Below, in pieces: positions 1 to 7,748 of a DNA stretch of 64,000 bases; positions within the stretch are counted from its first letter, which is position 1, and each line of letters starts with the position of its first letter. The stretch lies in the NCBI RefSeq assembly GCF_040801785.1, contig NZ_CP161805.1, forward strand, positions 1,550,001 through 1,614,000, in the 5' to 3' direction. The translations under genes were made by a program, and so were the position numbers. The stretch comes from Sulfitobacter sp. LCG007 (GTDB taxonomy: Bacteria > Pseudomonadota > Alphaproteobacteria > Rhodobacterales > Rhodobacteraceae). The notes under the pieces are model-generated. The model was not told where the DNA came from. It searched no databases and was given only the letters and a program-made list of their open reading frames with translations.

Positions 1-1725
1 GGCAACGAGGCGCAGTCGCGCGATCGCTTGCAGCGTCCCGCACTCGCGTGTCTGCGCGATGACGGCGTGGACTCGGGGATCGGGGTGCGTGTGGCATTTT
101 GCCGGAGGATCTGAGCCGTCGCTCATCAGGTGGAAGGATTTCAGCGCCGGGAGGGGACCACCGTCATGCGAGGCGATAGGAAGGAGATCCTTTCCGAAAA
201 TTGCACGAGCGGAAGCTTCCACATCGGAAATATGGGGTTGCAAGCGACCGACCACGACGATTGCGGCGAAATCCTCGAAGTCGTTGACCCCTTGTGTTCG
301 CGGCCCGAACCATCGAGGCACTGCACCGAGGAGCGGTTGTTTCAGCCCGGCCTCATCCGTCGGAGTGACACCGGAGGCGTCTGTATGGAGCGCCCCGAGA
401 ACCGCTTTCGTGGCGACAACGAGCACGCCTGCTCCCGCGGCCCGGCTGACTTCACGTTTGATTATTTTCAGTACGGCAGCGCGCCGCCCCGCGCTCTTTT
501 CTTCGTCGAGCATCCACGTGTTGGAGAGTGTAAGATCCCTGATCTGGACTATGTCCGCATCCGGGGGAGACTCGATGGCGATCACCTCCGCTCCCGGGAC
601 AACCCGTTCTGTGATCTCCCGGTCTGCGTCGGCATCGAGCAGCAGCATCGGCGCGTCGCGGGGGACGTCCTCGGTGGTGAATATTTCGATCGACTGCCTT
701 GATGCGCCATCGACGGTAGTCTCCGCCAGCCGCAGGATGTTGCAGCGCCCGACGTCCTTTTCTGACAACAGCGAAAAGATGCGCTGCCGGCGCCGGGAGG
801 CCAGGAAAGCCCTGCTATCAAAAGTGGTAATCCGGAACTTCTTCGACGCCATATCCTGTGCCGGGCTGAGCTCCAGATGCTTACGCGACTTGCGCTCCAT
901 GTCGGCGAGACTGCTGATGCTGTCGGTTGTGAGTCCGTCTCGCCGCAGATGTTCGTAGAGCGGCAGATCTCGTTGGAGACCGTCGACCACGAGGCCCTTG
1001 GCCCTGGATAGGGCATTGAGGAGCTCCTCTTCGACACCTGCGGGCGGAGCGCGCATGAAATCCTCGACGGAAATGTGGGATATCCGTGTCAGGGTCGGCC
1101 AGACCTTTTCATCCACGACCCGCAGCACGACCGGGAAATCGTCGTCGATCGGGGGGTGCACTGTCAGATATGCGTGCGAAAGGAAGACGACATGCGGTCC
1201 GCTGACATCTTTTTGCGCAAGATACGCACACTCCGATGCGCAGGACGACTGGACGAAATTTCCATCAGCATCCACTCCGCGACACAGTGCTTGCGTCACG
1301 GACGGGACGAAGCCGGCAATCTTTTTTGCCAGATCGGCATTTTCGCACATTTGCTTTGATTTGTCGTGGGGGCGAAGGGCCTCACGGCCGCGGATTACAC
1401 GGCTCGGAATATCGGGTGCCAGTCTCAAGAACTCGCTGTGGGCCCGCTCCGCGAGATCGAGGGTCGGGACGTAGAAGAGCACGTGACCGCGCGCGAGCAG
1501 CGCCTCCCCATGGCGGGCGATCAGGCGAAGCGTTGTTGCCGTCTTGCCGAGACCAGCCGTCACCTTGAGGGCGAGTGCTGCACATTCCCTTTCAGGCGTT
1601 TTCGAAACGGACGTGGCCGCCGCAACGAACCCGCCGATGATCTGGTCGAGCTTTTCGCGCGCTTCGGCGGGGCGGTGCCATAGCGGGACGGTTCCCATCA
1701 CTTCCAGGGTCTTGTTTTCTTTCAT
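1..1725 (-). CDS. Helicase-like P-loop ATPase, 3' end beyond the window
   Basis: The frame is open from an ATG at 1725 to the left edge (575 residues visible), with a good ribosome site (CGGAGG, 6 nt before ATG). Residues 56-62 read TAGLGKT, a P-loop-like GKT preceded by a noncanonical segment. Residues 81-92 (HVLFYVPTLDLA) resemble helicase motif Ia, residues 203-207 (VVDEK) motif II, and the last visible residues (GTLQAIARLRLV) a motif V/VI-like segment. Cysteines at 127, 148, 162 and 166 could bind metal or an Fe-S cluster. I read it as a superfamily 1/2 helicase-like protein of the mobile element; substrate and partners are unknown. It is transcribed divergently from the HTH gene at 1940. 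The family assignment rests on motifs read by eye. Confidence 0.7.
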   Translation of the reverse strand, partial: MKENKTLEVMGTVPLWHRPAEAREKLDQIIGGFVAAATSVSKTPERECAALALKVTAGLGKTATTLRLIARHGEALLARGHVLFYVPTLDLAERAHSEFLRLAPDIPSRVIRGREALRPHDKSKQMCENADLAKKIAGFVPSVTQALCRGVDADGNFVQSSCASECAYLAQKDVSGPHVVFLSHAYLTVHPPIDDDFPVVLRVVDEKVWPTLTRISHISVEDFMRAPPAGVEEELLNALSRAKGLVVDGLQRDLPLYEHLRRDGLTTDSISSLADMERKSRKHLELSPAQDMASKKFRITTFDSRAFLASRRRQRIFSLLSEKDVGRCNILRLAETTVDGASRQSIEIFTTEDVPRDAPMLLLDADADREITERVVPGAEVIAIESPPDADIVQIRDLTLSNTWMLDEEKSAGRRAAVLKIIKREVSRAAGAGVLVVATKAVLGALHTDASGVTPTDEAGLKQPLLGAVPRWFGPRTQGVNDFEDFAAIVVVGRLQPHISDVEASARAIFGKDLLPIASHDGGPLPALKSFHLMSDGSDPPAKCHTHPDPRVHAVIAQTRECGTLQAIARLRLVA

Positions 1726-1813
1726 CTGCTGCCTCCGTTTCGGAGGAACTGGGCGCAGGCGTTGTCTCGCAGAAATGCGTTCGGTCACAGCTGCGTGAGG
1801 ACTTGCGCGACAG

Positions 1814-1864
1814 CAATGGTGTCGCTGGCCAATTGATCGTTCTAATTGAGGCATGACACCATTG
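1814..1864. promoter_or_regulatory. Inverted repeat in divergent promoter region
   Basis: CAATGGTGTC (1814-1823) and GACACCATTG (1855-1864) are perfect 10-bp inverted copies. They enclose a smaller pair, CAATT (1830-1834) and AATTG (1844-1848). The site lies between the divergent helicase-like gene and the HTH gene, so it is a natural candidate operator for the HTH protein. Function is inferred. Confidence 0.45.
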
Positions 1865-1939
1865 GGGTTGTCTCCGTGCGTTTCAGAACCAAGAACGCGG
1901 GGACTAATTCCTCTTCAGGAACAACCTGATGAGGAAAAA

Positions 1940-2308
1940 ATGCTGTCAGTTGAAGAAGTTGCCAACCATTTTGGCCTGCGACCGGACACTGTCCGGCGCA
2001 AGATCCGAGCGGGTGAGATCGAAGCGACCCGCATCGGTCGCGTCTATCGCATGGCTTGGCCGGATGTCTGGGCTTGCGAGGACGGACCGATGCCGAAGCG
2101 TGCGCTGATCCGACGCTACCAAGACAATTTGCTTGGCAAGAAGGTCATAGCCGGAGCCCTCCGGGTCAGCGTGCGCACCGTCGAGCGGTGGATCGATGAC
2201 GGGATGCCCACGCGCAACGTCTTCGGGGCCGTCCGCTTCAACCTGCATGACGTGACCGATTGGCTGCAGCTGCGGGGTGTCGATCTTCCTCACGGCTGGT
2301 GGACATGA
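1940..2308 (+). CDS. Tandem helix-turn-helix excisionase/MerR-like DNA-binding protein
   Basis: The 122-residue protein contains two excisionase-type HTH units. The first, residues 1-46, begins MLSVEEVANHFGLRPDTVRR. The second, roughly residues 65-115, contains VIAGALRVSVRTVERWIDDG. HTH_17-type proteins of this size act as excisionases or repressors of mobile elements. I chose the ATG at 1940 because GAGG lies 5 nt upstream and the first HTH starts at once. An in-frame ATG at 1853 would add 29 residues but lies inside the inverted repeat, with its only GAGG too close. It sits upstream of two recombinase genes and divergent to the helicase-like gene, so it may control recombination directionality or expression. 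Confidence 0.8.
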   Translation: MLSVEEVANHFGLRPDTVRRKIRAGEIEATRIGRVYRMAWPDVWACEDGPMPKRALIRRYQDNLLGKKVIAGALRVSVRTVERWIDDGMPTRNVFGAVRFNLHDVTDWLQLRGVDLPHGWWT

Positions 2309-2385
2309 CGCTGCGTCCGCGTTGCACAAGTGCGACCGGGATCATTCCGACACGAGCGGGATGGCTCCGCCCGTCGCACATCCGT

Positions 2386-2416
2386 CCCCGAACATAAATC
2401 GGCGTTATGCTCGGGG
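2386..2416. promoter_or_regulatory. 12-7-12 inverted repeat upstream of the recombinase pair
   Basis: CCCCGAACATAA (2386-2397) and TTATGCTCGGGG (2405-2416) are inverted copies with one mismatch, separated by the 7-bp spacer ATCGGCG. The geometry equals that of tyrosine recombinase core sites (arms of 11-13 bp around 6-8 bp). It lies 161 bp before the recombinase start at 2577 and has no T-run, so a simple terminator is less likely. It could also be an operator. Confidence 0.4.
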
Positions 2417-2576
2417 GCGATCCTGCGAAACGCGGGAAAATCACGACAGATTGTGCGAGACGCCGCGCCGGGCGCGATCTCCTGAAGGGACCGAATGAGG
2501 TCCGTGGCCTGGGCCGCACGAGCCGCCTTTCCGCGTGAAGGCGGCCCGAGAGGCCCCAACCCTGGAGATCGAAAAG

Positions 2577-4502
2577 ATGAAACACGACAGAACATTGACC
2601 AACGCCGCACCCCCGATGTTCCCGGACTTTCTGGACTGGGCGAAGGAAACCGGCGAGAGCCGCGACACCGTCTCTGAGATCGAGAAGGTCGCCACACGGC
2701 TCGACCTGACCGAAGAGGAATTGGATCTCGTTCCGGCTGACCTCGGCTACTTCGAGAAGGTGATCGCCGTATCCGCCTATGGGGCCGTCTCCCGCTCGAA
2801 GAACCTCGACACGGCACGCAAGCGCGGGAATTCCCGTGTCCGCTCCGCTCTGCAGCGATTTCTTGCGGCGCGCGGACATGACACCCCGGACACGGGCGCC
2901 CGCGCGAGCTACGACAAGGCCATCGGGTTCATCGTCGAGAACGAGGGGTTCGTCGACAGCGGCGCGCTATTCACCACCAGCACCCACAGGCCGTTTCTCA
3001 TGGTCCGGGCGCGGGCTCGCCTTGTCTTGCCGGACCTCGACCAGGCAGAATTCGACCGGCTCTGGCACGACGCGACGCCGGATGGTCGCAAGTCGCTACG
3101 GAAGTTTGCGCAGCGCATTGTCGAGCTGCGACGCGGACACAATCGCTGGCCGGAGCTTGCGGGCCTGCTGCCACGCCAGGATTTCGTCGTGCCGGCCGCC
3201 TCCGACCGGGCGCGCCGCATTCCCTGGGAGTCGCTGCCCGCCGATTTCCGTGCAGATGCGGAGGAGGTGTTCCGCCAGACCCTGCGCCAGCCAGCCGACA
3301 TGCGAGAATGGGCCAAGGAGCAGATGCGACTTGGCCGGTCGGCCATCGAGATCGATGCGGAGATTGCCGCGCGCGTCGGTGACAAGAAGAAAAAGCTGCC
3401 CAAGAACATTGAGACCGCGCTGGCTGGCTACCGGCAGGCCACGACATGGCTTCTGCGCGAGAGCCATGCGCCGGAGACCGGGTTCGCGGGCCTCGGGACG
3501 TTGCGCGACGCGTTCACCACCGACGCGCTGGAAGCGGCCTGCGCCGCGCAGATTGCGCGGAGCGCGGCGTCTCCTACGCTGAAGGATGCGGACGAAAGCT
3601 CGACGCTGTGGTCTCGGTTCACGAACCTAACGACGATCGCGCGGCACGGTCTGCGCGATCCCGAGATCCTCGCGCGGATCCGCCTCGTGCGGCTGTTCCA
3701 TGCGGACTACGTGTTGTCGCCGATCGAAATGACCGCAGACGCGGAGGCCATCTGCAACCGTCTGCGAAAGTCCCCGCATCTCGCGGCGGCCTTCGTGAAC
3801 GCCCCCGCCCGGCTCGGCGACATCTCGACCAAGGAACTCGCGGCGGCATCGACCGACTTTGCAAAGGATCGTGCACTCCGGCTGTCGGCTTGCGCCGCTG
3901 CCTACGCGATCCAGGTCAGCCGGGCGCTGTGGCCGGCCAACCTGTTCATGACCCGTCGCCGGGCGACACCGGGATGCCCGCGCAACCTGACATGGATCGC
4001 GGACCGGGAGCATGCCGAGATCCGGTTTTCCGGAGGCGAGGTCAAGAACGGGGAAACTTTGGTCGTCAACGTGCTCGGAGACGACGCCAAGGTGCTCTGG
4101 CAGTGGGACAAGGTCGACCGGCCCAAGCTGATGAAGCTCCGCGGCCTCGATGACTCGCCCTACCTTTTTCCGGGCACCGCCGCACCACGGTTGCGGAAAT
4201 CGGCCCTGAACCTGCCCGGTGGTTGCATGTCCGTCGCATCGATCCTGGAGTTGTGGGATCTCGGCGACCGCCAGCTCGGGCTCGGGCTGACGCCGCACCA
4301 GTGCCGGTACGCGCTTGCCACGCTGTTGCTCGCTGTCAAACCCGGTGCGTTCGGAACCGTCGCTTCGGTTCTCGCGAACACGGAACAAGTCGCGAAACGG
4401 CATTACGGGAAGGACAGCGGTGAAGCGGCGGCCGTGGCCGTGCGCGCCGCTCTGCTTGAGCGGCACCCGGATATTTTTTCGCGCATGCAACGGAGAACAT
4501 GA
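2577..4502 (+). CDS. Degenerate tyrosine-recombinase-like protein, first of a tandem pair
   Basis: This 641-residue protein has a C-terminal domain resembling tyrosine recombinases. HQCR at about residues 574-577 corresponds to the H-x-x-R box, and RHYG places a tyrosine at about 610. A lysine in EVKNGE fits the beta-hairpin lysine. The expected first arginine appears replaced by tryptophan (ALWPANL, about residues 450-456), and the usual GH before the tyrosine reads AN. It may therefore be a non-catalytic partner of the next recombinase. The N-terminal ~400 residues are helical and unrecognised. I preferred the ATG at 2577 (GGAG 9 nt upstream) to the GTG at 2535, which has no visible ribosome site. 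The stop is 1 nt before the next start codon. Confidence 0.7.
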   Translation: MKHDRTLTNAAPPMFPDFLDWAKETGESRDTVSEIEKVATRLDLTEEELDLVPADLGYFEKVIAVSAYGAVSRSKNLDTARKRGNSRVRSALQRFLAARGHDTPDTGARASYDKAIGFIVENEGFVDSGALFTTSTHRPFLMVRARARLVLPDLDQAEFDRLWHDATPDGRKSLRKFAQRIVELRRGHNRWPELAGLLPRQDFVVPAASDRARRIPWESLPADFRADAEEVFRQTLRQPADMREWAKEQMRLGRSAIEIDAEIAARVGDKKKKLPKNIETALAGYRQATTWLLRESHAPETGFAGLGTLRDAFTTDALEAACAAQIARSAASPTLKDADESSTLWSRFTNLTTIARHGLRDPEILARIRLVRLFHADYVLSPIEMTADAEAICNRLRKSPHLAAAFVNAPARLGDISTKELAAASTDFAKDRALRLSACAAAYAIQVSRALWPANLFMTRRRATPGCPRNLTWIADREHAEIRFSGGEVKNGETLVVNVLGDDAKVLWQWDKVDRPKLMKLRGLDDSPYLFPGTAAPRLRKSALNLPGGCMSVASILELWDLGDRQLGLGLTPHQCRYALATLLLAVKPGAFGTVASVLANTEQVAKRHYGKDSGEAAAVAVRAALLERHPDIFSRMQRRT

Positions 4503-4503
4503 C

Positions 4504-5886
4504 ATGAAGAGCAGGCCCGACGAGATACTGAAAGATGTGCCGGCCGCGATCCGCCGTGCCATGCTGGAAGACGCGCCGCAACTCGAGCCGGGTGCGGCGC
4601 AGGTGATGGGTCGTTTCTGGTCGGCGGTCCGGGCAGGCAAGGGCAGTCTCGCCATGCCGCCCACCGAGGCATACCGGGACGCGGCCGCTTCGGAATCGAC
4701 ATTTCGGTGTCTGCTGCGCGCGCTCTCGCGATACGCGCCGCATGTGTCGACTGCCTTGGCCAAGGTCGTCAGCGAGGAATGGTATGCCCGGCGACCAAAG
4801 CGGACCGCGAAGGTCGCGCCGACCGTTGAGACGACCATCGGCGCGGCCTGGCCCGAGACGTGGCGGCGGATGAAGCCAGACCTCGACGACGCACCTATCA
4901 AGGCCAGCACCAGGCAGCGGTACATCGCCAGCATCGATCGGTGCGCCACGATCGTCGCGGAAGGTCTCGCGTCCGAGGCGCATGGCTTCGTCGCGGCGTG
5001 CGAACTGTCGGATGCTTTCCTGTTCCACCCCGACCCGGAACGGCGCGTGAAGCCCGTCACGGCCGCGAACTACCTCGAGGGCCTGATTGCCTTGGGCGCC
5101 AAATGTGGCGTCGCGCAAGAGAGCCTGACTGCGATGCGGGTCATCTCGCGCGATCTGCGAGATCAGGCCGAGCTGGCTGCGAAGAACAAGTATGAACGGC
5201 TGGCGGGCCTCACGGAACGCGGCGGATATGCTCATGTCGCCGACAGGATCCGCGAACTCAGGGAACGCGCTCATGACCTGCCGGCACATAGCTCAGCGCG
5301 ACGCCGCTGCATGCAGCAGGCGGTCGTCTGCGCGGTCATCCTGCACAAGCCGCCGCGGAAGGGCGATCTCGTATCCTGGCGCTTCGGCCATCAGATCGTC
5401 CGTGAGGTCGACGGAACCTGGCGCGCCGAATGGCAGCAGCAGAAGACCCGGGCCGAGGCGGAAACGGGTGCGATCTGGCCCGAGATCTGCGAAATCCTCG
5501 ACGAGTGGATCCTCGACGGGCGGCCCGATCGCCTCGTCCATATCCGCTACCAGGAGCTTGTCGGCTGCAACTGGTTGTCGCTCGTTCACAGCCAGCCCTA
5601 CCGGAATCTTCCGACCGAACTGACCAAGGCCGCGATTGGTGTCCCTTCGCATGATCTGAGGACCCTTGCCGCGGACTACATGCGTCGTCACGACCCGGTA
5701 CGCGCGGCCGATGTCATTGCGACCCACCTGGGACATGGCACGCGAAGAGCCGGCAAGGCGTATCGTGCCGAGTGCGAAGGAGCGGCGGGGGAAGCCATCT
5801 GGCAAAGGGCGCGAAAGGCCATTGCGGCGCAGTCGGAAAAAACAACCGCCCATCACAAGTCTCGGAACCGCGCGACGCATCTGTAG
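4504..5886 (+). CDS. Tyrosine recombinase with complete catalytic set
   Basis: This 460-residue protein has the full tyrosine recombinase set by eye: R285 (PPRKGDLVSW), K314 (QQQKTRAEAE), H383 and R386 (HDLR), H411 (LGHG) and Y420 (GKAYRAEC). It should perform site-specific DNA strand exchange. The start lies 1 nt after the stop of the preceding recombinase-like gene, implying translational coupling and a joint role. Longer upstream extensions of this frame only overlap the previous gene. The N-terminal half would carry the SAM-like core-binding domain but is not diagnostic. Which site it recombines is unknown; the inverted repeat at 2386-2416 is one candidate. Confidence 0.85.
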   Translation: MKSRPDEILKDVPAAIRRAMLEDAPQLEPGAAQVMGRFWSAVRAGKGSLAMPPTEAYRDAAASESTFRCLLRALSRYAPHVSTALAKVVSEEWYARRPKRTAKVAPTVETTIGAAWPETWRRMKPDLDDAPIKASTRQRYIASIDRCATIVAEGLASEAHGFVAACELSDAFLFHPDPERRVKPVTAANYLEGLIALGAKCGVAQESLTAMRVISRDLRDQAELAAKNKYERLAGLTERGGYAHVADRIRELRERAHDLPAHSSARRRCMQQAVVCAVILHKPPRKGDLVSWRFGHQIVREVDGTWRAEWQQQKTRAEAETGAIWPEICEILDEWILDGRPDRLVHIRYQELVGCNWLSLVHSQPYRNLPTELTKAAIGVPSHDLRTLAADYMRRHDPVRAADVIATHLGHGTRRAGKAYRAECEGAAGEAIWQRARKAIAAQSEKTTAHHKSRNRATHL

Positions 5887-6299
5887 CTTCGCCATGGTGT
5901 CTGCCTGACAGCAAGCGCGGAGGAATTGGAAAAGCGGATCGTCCCCGATCGATCGCGGCCATCCGGGTGAGGCCGCGATCGACGAGGCCGAGCTGATCGG
6001 CATGAAAGGTGCAGCACGAGACGCGATAGGAATGGTCTCGGATGGCAGTCCCGCAGGTTCAGCGCGTGACAATACGCAGCAAGATATTCGTGCACGAGCC
6101 GTCGGACTGCGCGCCCCTCTGCGTGAGGGCGCGCCGCCGACGCCTCGCGCGCCAAAACGAGAGACAACGGGTTCGACACAACTATCACTCTCCTGGCTGC
6201 TACCGAGAGGAGCGTCGAGCCCCGCAACCCGCCCCGACGAAAGGAGAAATCAGGGCGCTTGAAGCGGACACGGACTGTCCGTGACAGAAGGAACTCACC
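5887..6299. other. Non-coding interval with a GC-rich hairpin
   Basis: I see no convincing gene in this 413-base stretch; its short open frames have no ribosome site and biased, shadow-like composition. Around 6107-6133 there is an imperfect hairpin (GCGCGCCCCTC against GAGGGCGCGC, one bulged C), which may end transcription of the recombinase pair. Nothing else was recognised. Confidence 0.4.
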
Positions 6300-6710
6300 A
6301 TGCACAACATCACCCCCGCCCGGTCTGCAGGTGTCATTGCCCTAAGGTCAATACGGAGCTTTGTCGCCGAGCACTTCGCAGGCCTCTCGGAGGCATCATT
6401 GCTGCTCGGCGGGCAGGCAGCGCAGCGCCGAATTCTGCGCCTGGTTTCGCGGCTTCGACAGGCGTCCGGACTCGGGCCCCACCTGCGGCGCGAGATCCGC
6501 TGGCTCCATGGGGTGCTGACCCTCGAGCTGATCGGCGATCCGGATGCGACCGATCCTGGCCACTTCTGCGACATCCATCCCGACGATCTCGTGGTCACCG
6601 GAATTTGCCGCCTTGCGGACGCAATGACCGAGGTTCTGTGTTCTCTGCCGGTCGCGTCGGCGCCTGCGGCCACGCCGTTGGCCGCGAAAGGTGCCCGCGT
6701 CGCCGCCTGA
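6300..6710 (+). CDS. Hypothetical protein, island small gene 1
   Basis: This 136-residue protein is not recognised. It starts at an ATG with GAAGGA about 7 nt upstream. The sequence is mostly helical (LRSIRSFVAEHFAGLSEAS near the start), with no membrane segment, signal peptide or metal motif, and it ends in an Ala-rich tail. It is read in the same direction as the recombinase pair and is followed by another small gene at 6791. A DNA-associated accessory role would be a guess. Confidence 0.6.
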   Translation: MHNITPARSAGVIALRSIRSFVAEHFAGLSEASLLLGGQAAQRRILRLVSRLRQASGLGPHLRREIRWLHGVLTLELIGDPDATDPGHFCDIHPDDLVVTGICRLADAMTEVLCSLPVASAPAATPLAAKGARVAA

Positions 6711-6719
6711 TCTCTCCCC

Positions 6720-6765
6720 CCGGCCCTTTGGGCCGGCTCTTGAAGGCACCGCGACGTGTGGTGCC
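6720..6765 (+). promoter_or_regulatory. Two successive hairpins between small island genes
   Basis: CCGGCCC-TTT-GGGCCGG (6720-6736) and GGCACC...GGTGCC (6745-6750/6760-6765) form two adjacent stems between the genes at 6300 and 6791. Neither has a clear U-tract. They could be an attenuator or an mRNA-processing or stability element. Confidence 0.3.
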
Positions 6766-6790
6766 AGAGAATGATTTCTGGAGAGACTGG

Positions 6791-7234
6791 ATGAACGACA
6801 TACAACTCTATGTGATGCCAATCGAAGAGCTTGCCGCGCGGACAATCGTGGCCTGCAGGGCTCTTGCCGAGGACCTGCCCGTGAACCTACTGTCCGCAGA
6901 TGCACATCAGCACCGTCATATCCGCGGCCTGTTGAACGACATCTCTGGCGATGATCCAGCTGGTCCGCGTGCGCTGCAGTCCGTCGATCTGCTCGTGGAC
7001 ATTCTCCGAGCGGAACGCGAGACGGAGACGCTCGGCTACGAGGATGTGTTCGAGGGGGAGAATGACCCCGAATACGGAGCCGCTGGTGCGGTCTACAGGC
7101 ACCGGGTTCTCTCGGAGCGCGGGGAAGCGATCGAGGCTTGGTCCAACAAGCTTCTTCACCTCGCGCGCATGATGCGGGTTCTCGACGCGCGCCTCTGTGG
7201 CGAGCGGATGGTCAATCGCAGATTCGCGGGCTGA
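6791..7234 (+). CDS. Hypothetical acidic protein, island small gene 2
   Basis: This 147-residue protein is not recognised. It begins MNDIQLYVMPIEELAARTIV and is rich in Glu/Asp (TLGYEDVFEGENDPEYG in the middle), with a helical C-terminal half. The ribosome site GGAGAG lies about 6 nt before the ATG. There is no transmembrane segment or signal peptide. It is 80 bp downstream of the gene at 6300 and probably in the same transcript. The acidic character could fit a DNA mimic or a protein-binding accessory factor, but that is speculation. Confidence 0.6.
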   Translation: MNDIQLYVMPIEELAARTIVACRALAEDLPVNLLSADAHQHRHIRGLLNDISGDDPAGPRALQSVDLLVDILRAERETETLGYEDVFEGENDPEYGAAGAVYRHRVLSERGEAIEAWSNKLLHLARMMRVLDARLCGERMVNRRFAG

Positions 7235-7303
7235 TGCATAACGGTGACAGCACGATAGCGCGTCTCCGCGTTCCTATCGCCTCGGAGTTCGGCGCGAGCT
7301 CCC

Positions 7304-7681
7304 ATGGTGAGTAGGAATGACCCGTTCACCGGAGACCGCCGCAGGATTGCCGACGATTTGGGGATGGCCTGGGCTTGGTGCGAACATGTCCATCGCGATC
7401 TCAAGCCATTCACGCTCGTCGCAGGTGTTTTCGATCTCGGGGATGGTCGCTTCGGGGTGGAGCCAAGTATCGAGGAAACCGAGTGGTATTTCGAGTGCGG
7501 TGTCGTTCGGGTGACGGCGCTCGAGGCGCTCGGCACGCTCGGCTATCTCGAAGCGCCGGCAGGATGGTATGCTCGGTATCCAACCGCCTTCATTTTCGCG
7601 CGGCGGCTTTCCGCACATGAGACCCTGCGCGCGTTGGCCCGTTTTCAGAGCAGGGGGCTCGTCGCGCAGAGGATTTGCTGA
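7304..7681 (+). CDS. Hypothetical protein, island small gene 3
   Basis: This 125-residue protein is not recognised. It is rich in aromatic residues (WAWCEH, EWYFECGVVRV, GWYARYPTAFIFARR), which suggests a compact folded domain. The ATG at 7304 lacks a strong ribosome site, so the start is uncertain. I prefer this strand because the frame ends just before a strong terminator hairpin and follows two other plus-strand genes. A 114-residue open frame on the opposite strand (7274-7618) is the competing reading. Confidence 0.5.
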   Translation: MVSRNDPFTGDRRRIADDLGMAWAWCEHVHRDLKPFTLVAGVFDLGDGRFGVEPSIEETEWYFECGVVRVTALEALGTLGYLEAPAGWYARYPTAFIFARRLSAHETLRALARFQSRGLVAQRIC

Positions 7682-7706
7682 AGACGAGAATGATGCGGAA
7701 TCATGT

Positions 7707-7740
7707 AGAAGGCCCGGGCATGTGCCCGGGCCTTCTCTTT
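7707..7740. terminator. Strong bidirectional terminator hairpin
   Basis: AGAAGGCCCGGGCA (7707-7720) and its exact complement (7723-7736) form a 14-bp palindrome with almost no loop, followed by CTTT. It lies between the plus-strand gene ending at 7681 and the minus-strand gene ending at 7749, so it can serve both. Confidence 0.75.
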
Positions 7741-7748
7741 GCTATGCT

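Noticed and set aside
59-958. Long open frame on the plus strand at the left edge
   Set aside because: It is antisense to the helicase-like gene, has Ser/Arg-rich shadow composition and no ribosome site.
1853-1939. Longer N-terminus for the HTH protein
   Set aside because: The extra 29 residues have no domain, start inside an inverted repeat, and a better ribosome site precedes ATG 1940.
7274-7618. 114-residue open frame on the minus strand
   Set aside because: It overlaps the plus-strand gene at 7304 and has no clear ribosome site; the plus reading fits the terminator better, but the choice is not certain.
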